Below, piece by piece: positions 61,542 through 64,000 of a stretch of DNA of 64,000 bases (position 1 is the first letter of the stretch; each line of letters opens with the position of its first letter). The position numbers and the translations under genes were made by a program. The notes beneath the pieces are model-generated. The model saw nothing but the letters and a program-made list of their open reading frames with translations. It was not told the origin of the DNA and searched no databases. The stretch comes from Bacillus pumilus (GTDB taxonomy: Bacteria > Bacillota > Bacilli > Bacillales > Bacillaceae): positions 1,984,001 to 2,048,000 of the forward strand of contig NZ_CP027116.1 of assembly GCF_003431975.1 (NCBI RefSeq). The letters run 5' to 3'.

Positions 61542-61558
61542 TCAATTCACTCTCTTCT

Positions 61559-62239
61559 TTATGTGTTATTTTTAACTTCTTGGACTGTTAATGTTTTTCG
61601 TCCAAACTCCCTAGCCTTTTTTAAGTTATCAATGAAGACATCTAATCTGTTTCCTTTTATATCTCCACCTCTATCCTGACATACTCTTAGTCCGACATCT
61701 TCTATGTATAATTTTGTTCCGAATTTCATATAGGGTGGACAAGCAATTGTAATGCCCTGCCTTGTAGTCACACCGCTCGCTGTTGTTCCATATTCAGAGT
61801 CTCCTGGATGCTTACCTGTGCTTTCAAAACCGTTTGTGTAAGCTGTAACAACCATTTTGCGTGTTTGACTCTTTTGTTCCACAGTTTTCTTTGTTTGTTT
61901 GACATTTTTATCTCCTTTCTTTATTTTTACCTTTTTAACTTTCTCTCGAACTGGTTCAACTTTGATTTTCAGGTATTTCTTTTGTAATTCCTCAGTTATT
62001 TCTTTTTTGCTATCTTGTTTTGGCAATGGTGTATGTAGCTGGATATGTTTCATTGGAAAATCTTCAGCTAACTTTGTCTTATTTACCTTTTCAGTCGGCT
62101 TGTCCTTGATTAAACTCGTTTCCATCTTAATAAACGAGAATGTTAGCAGCCATCCTGTTAAAACTATTAAGACCTTCGAGTTAACTTTATAATATATGTT
62201 ATTTGTATTTTTGTCTACAAATTTTTTGATAATTCTCAT
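61559..62239 (-). CDS. 3D-domain protein, YorM-like
   Basis: A 226-residue protein with an N-terminal transmembrane anchor (VLIVLTGWLLTFSFI), a Lys-rich linker and a C-terminal 3D domain with TAYTNGFESTGKHPGD, GTTASGVTTRQG and the triad CQDRGGDIKGNRLDVF. 3D domains fold like lytic transglycosylases/RlpA and act on cell wall. Same neighbour relation to the polymerase as yorM to yorL. ATG at 62239 follows TG of the polymerase stop. The last codons (VKNNT) come from the repeat. Confidence 0.82.
   Translation of the reverse strand: MRIIKKFVDKNTNNIYYKVNSKVLIVLTGWLLTFSFIKMETSLIKDKPTEKVNKTKLAEDFPMKHIQLHTPLPKQDSKKEITEELQKKYLKIKVEPVREKVKKVKIKKGDKNVKQTKKTVEQKSQTRKMVVTAYTNGFESTGKHPGDSEYGTTASGVTTRQGITIACPPYMKFGTKLYIEDVGLRVCQDRGGDIKGNRLDVFIDNLKKAREFGRKTLTVQEVKNNT
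62189..62217 (-). promoter_or_regulatory. Internal promoter with the conserved 17-bp spacer
   Basis: TAGACA and TATTAT flank AAAATACAAATAACATA within the first codons of the YorM-like gene. It may start transcripts for the downstream kinase/methyltransferase genes or a shorter YorM-like product. Confidence 0.55.
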
Positions 62240-62418
62240 CACTCCTCAGTATTTTTTCTTTGGGTTGTAAGGATAAGAGAACCGTCCTCATTGATTTGAT
62301 CGATTTTTGAAATTGTATGGTTGTACACACTGTTTTTATATACTTTTGGAATGAAGTTATTCCCTCTTCTAAACCCAGTAACCATTAAAAGCGTACCTCT
62401 GGTATACCAAGATTTTTC
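62239..62418 (-). other. Out-of-frame C-terminal segment of the DnaE-like polymerase
   Basis: The -1 frame continues from the polymerase stop to TGA at 62,239, reading EIVEKSWYTRGTLLMVTG and FRRGNNFIPKVYKNSVYN, which is the expected OB-domain ending of YorL-type polymerases. It has no RBS or start codon. It becomes fused to the polymerase if one base is lost or slipped at the A6 run at 62,428-62,433. Confidence 0.75.
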
Positions 62419-63998
62419 TACAATCTCTTTTTTCCATTCCCTATAGGTTTCGATATTTGTTTATTATAGTGGCCGAATGAACCGCTCCATTGCTTAACAT
62501 TTACCACTCCATCCTTAGTGAGTAGTGTAATGGTGTGCTTATTCTTATCTCTATCTAATACAGTTCCAGCAATTCTACATAACTCATGCTCATATAATGT
62601 TTTGCCTTTCCACTGATATGGTCTTCCCTTGACAGGCTCTTCTGGAAGATCAAAGAAATTTTTGATGCCGTACTTTATCTCGTCTGCATGTTTCAATTCA
62701 TGATCACCGTAATAGAAGCTTAGCGACTCCATTTCCCATTTGCTATACGAGCCGTCAGCATACTTAATCCATTCAAACTCAAGCAGAGCATTATTTAATC
62801 GCAATAGTGCCTCTTCTGATGTTATCCAATCTTTTAAGGGTTGTATCTTTTTTTCTTGCTGCTTATCAAACTTTTGCAAAGATACTATTGGCAGACCGTT
62901 ATCAAAATCAACTATGCATGATTCATCGTAATGATTGTTTAGAAATTCCGCTGCCACGTCATCTAAAAGAAGTAATTTGTCCTTAGGCTTATTAATTGTC
63001 TTATAAACGCTCTTCATTATGTAATCTCTGAATTTGAAGAAGCGTGCCTCTGTGTAATACTCTTTTGGGATAAGATTATGATTTAGAAGCATTTTTGTGT
63101 TTGCCATCGTTAGCTTTGTCTTAGGTTCTGATATTAGCGTAATAAATTCCTTCATCAGTTGTTTTCTTTTACCAAAAGAATCAAATGCGCCACCTTTAAT
63201 AAGTTGTATAATCTGTCCTTTTTTTAGTTCTCCTTCAATGAACATTCTCTTTACAAAGTCATCAAAGCTTTTGTATGGTCTAGCTGCAACAATTTTATGA
63301 ACAACATCATCTCCAATGCCATTCATACCTTTCAAGCCGAAAAGGATGCTTCCTGAGTCTCTGTCCGCTTTAAAACTAAACTTAGCTTTATTAATATCAG
63401 GCAGATCAACTTTAACTCCTCTTTGCCTCATATTGCCGATAGCGCTTGCTATCTTCCCATAATTAGTTGAAGCTTTTTTGTCATCTTCCTCGGAATCAAT
63501 GCCACCACTGTTTACTGTGAGACAAGCAGTGTTCCAATATAATGGATCATATTTGTAATTTAAATTTTGTTCTTGTAGAGCAATCACTGAATATGCCAAA
63601 GTGTGAAGCAGTGAGAAAGAATATCCAAATTGTCTCTTAAATTGAACATTCCAGACATAATCAAGCATGACTCTTCTAGTGCCTAGTTTTTCGCCTTTTT
63701 CAAAAAATAAAGATTGAACTTTCTTTAAAACATCGTCTTTCTTTTTTGCAATTGCTTTTCGCAGATAGTTACTTTCTTCAATTGAAAATCCTGATATTTC
63801 TTGATCCATTGACATTTGCATAACTACTTCTTGGGTATCAGCAACTCCATATATGCTTTTGAGATGCCTTGAGAGAACCTGGATTTCATTTTCATGTAGA
63901 CCATATTTTTTCATTTCACTTATCCAAATCTCAATGTTTAACTTATGTTTTGTATAAACATCTACAGGTTGTTCTTCACCATCTGACATTAGTCTCAT
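62418..63998 (-). CDS. DnaE/YorL-like DNA polymerase III alpha, 3' part (window edge)
   Basis: The last about 526 residues of a C-family DNA polymerase whose 5' end lies beyond the window. Visible are the region VMLDYVWNVQFKRQFGYSFSLLHTLAYS, helix-hairpin-helix GLKGMNGIGDDVVHKI, a long linker and the start of the OB domain (RIAGTVLDRDKNKHTITLLT). The catalytic palm is upstream. The frame ends after NGKKRL at TAG; the true ending is in the -1 frame at a slippery AAAAAAG. Confidence 0.85.
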   Translation of the reverse strand: MRLMSDGEEQPVDVYTKHKLNIEIWISEMKKYGLHENEIQVLSRHLKSIYGVADTQEVVMQMSMDQEISGFSIEESNYLRKAIAKKKDDVLKKVQSLFFEKGEKLGTRRVMLDYVWNVQFKRQFGYSFSLLHTLAYSVIALQEQNLNYKYDPLYWNTACLTVNSGGIDSEEDDKKASTNYGKIASAIGNMRQRGVKVDLPDINKAKFSFKADRDSGSILFGLKGMNGIGDDVVHKIVAARPYKSFDDFVKRMFIEGELKKGQIIQLIKGGAFDSFGKRKQLMKEFITLISEPKTKLTMANTKMLLNHNLIPKEYYTEARFFKFRDYIMKSVYKTINKPKDKLLLLDDVAAEFLNNHYDESCIVDFDNGLPIVSLQKFDKQQEKKIQPLKDWITSEEALLRLNNALLEFEWIKYADGSYSKWEMESLSFYYGDHELKHADEIKYGIKNFFDLPEEPVKGRPYQWKGKTLYEHELCRIAGTVLDRDKNKHTITLLTKDGVVNVKQWSGSFGHYNKQISKPIGNGKKRL

Positions 63999-64000
63999 TA

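Noticed and set aside
1-64000. CRISPR array, rRNA or tRNA genes
   Set aside because: I saw no regularly spaced direct repeats with unique spacers and no cloverleaf or rRNA-like segments. A tRNA scan would settle it.
36470-64000. Arbitrium (AimR/AimP/AimX) genes of SPbeta-like phages
   Set aside because: No TPR-type AimR-like protein or signal-peptide-bearing pheromone gene is visible in this part; they would be elsewhere in the prophage if present.

Overview
The window is Firmicute DNA of the Bacillus subtilis clade, most likely the B. pumilus/safensis/altitudinis group. It has the B. subtilis order ypmTSRQ-ypmP-ilvA-yplPQ-ypkP-dfrA-thyB-ypjQP-ypiP-brxA-ilvD-ypgRQ-bsaA ... ugtP-cspD-degR-ypeQP-ypdPQ-sspL-ypcP-ypbS-dynA-ypbQ-bpsA-pbuX. 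An fhs gene (formate-tetrahydrofolate ligase), which I do not recall in B. subtilis 168, lies between bsaA and metA. The species call is an inference from gene content only.

Bases 1-34,900 are core chromosome. They encode branched-chain amino acid synthesis (ilvA, ilvD), one-carbon, folate and dTMP metabolism (dfrA, thyB, fhs), methionine (metA), glycolipid synthesis (ugtP), redox proteins (brxA, bsaA, ypmQ), RNase H-like proteins, a tandem dynamin (dynA) and a type III polyketide module (bpsA-ypbQ). Several genes too small for routine ORF calling are visible, including sspL, a 22-codon ORF before ilvD and small membrane peptides. Bases 31,565-31,663 look like an unannotated small RNA.

At about 34,895 the chromosome breaks inside pbuX (xanthine permease). 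Everything to 64,000 is the AT-rich left part of an SPbeta-like prophage, read mainly on the minus strand. It opens with a large serine integrase next to the junction. It then carries recU, a very full deoxynucleotide toolkit (thymidine kinase, DHFR, thymidylate synthase, dUTPase, NrdI/E/F, a dNMP kinase-like protein, a 5'(3')-deoxyribonucleotidase), two tandem DNA methyltransferases, an HNH endonuclease, a YorM-like 3D-domain protein and the C-terminal part of a DnaE-type polymerase. Between them are many small, tightly packed ORFs. The nrdI-nrdE-nrdF-HNH-dut and kinase-YorP-YorM-YorL orders resemble the yos/yor regions of SPbeta. The left-hand placement of integrase beside this module differs from SPbeta.

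The most unusual signals are in the prophage. (1) Several genes, including nrdF and tdk where homology fixes the N terminus, appear to start at AUA (or another AUH codon) behind a well-spaced Shine-Dalgarno sequence. (2) The DnaE-like polymerase runs out of frame exactly at an A-AAA-AAG heptamer, which is a -1 slippery sequence or a one-base deletion. (3) A 17-bp sequence fills the space between -35 and -10 at several promoters, suggesting operator-promoters. (4) A small hydrophobic ORF sits antisense between nrdE and nrdF behind three mutually exclusive hairpins. (5) The phage has split pbuX at a junction that excision could restore.
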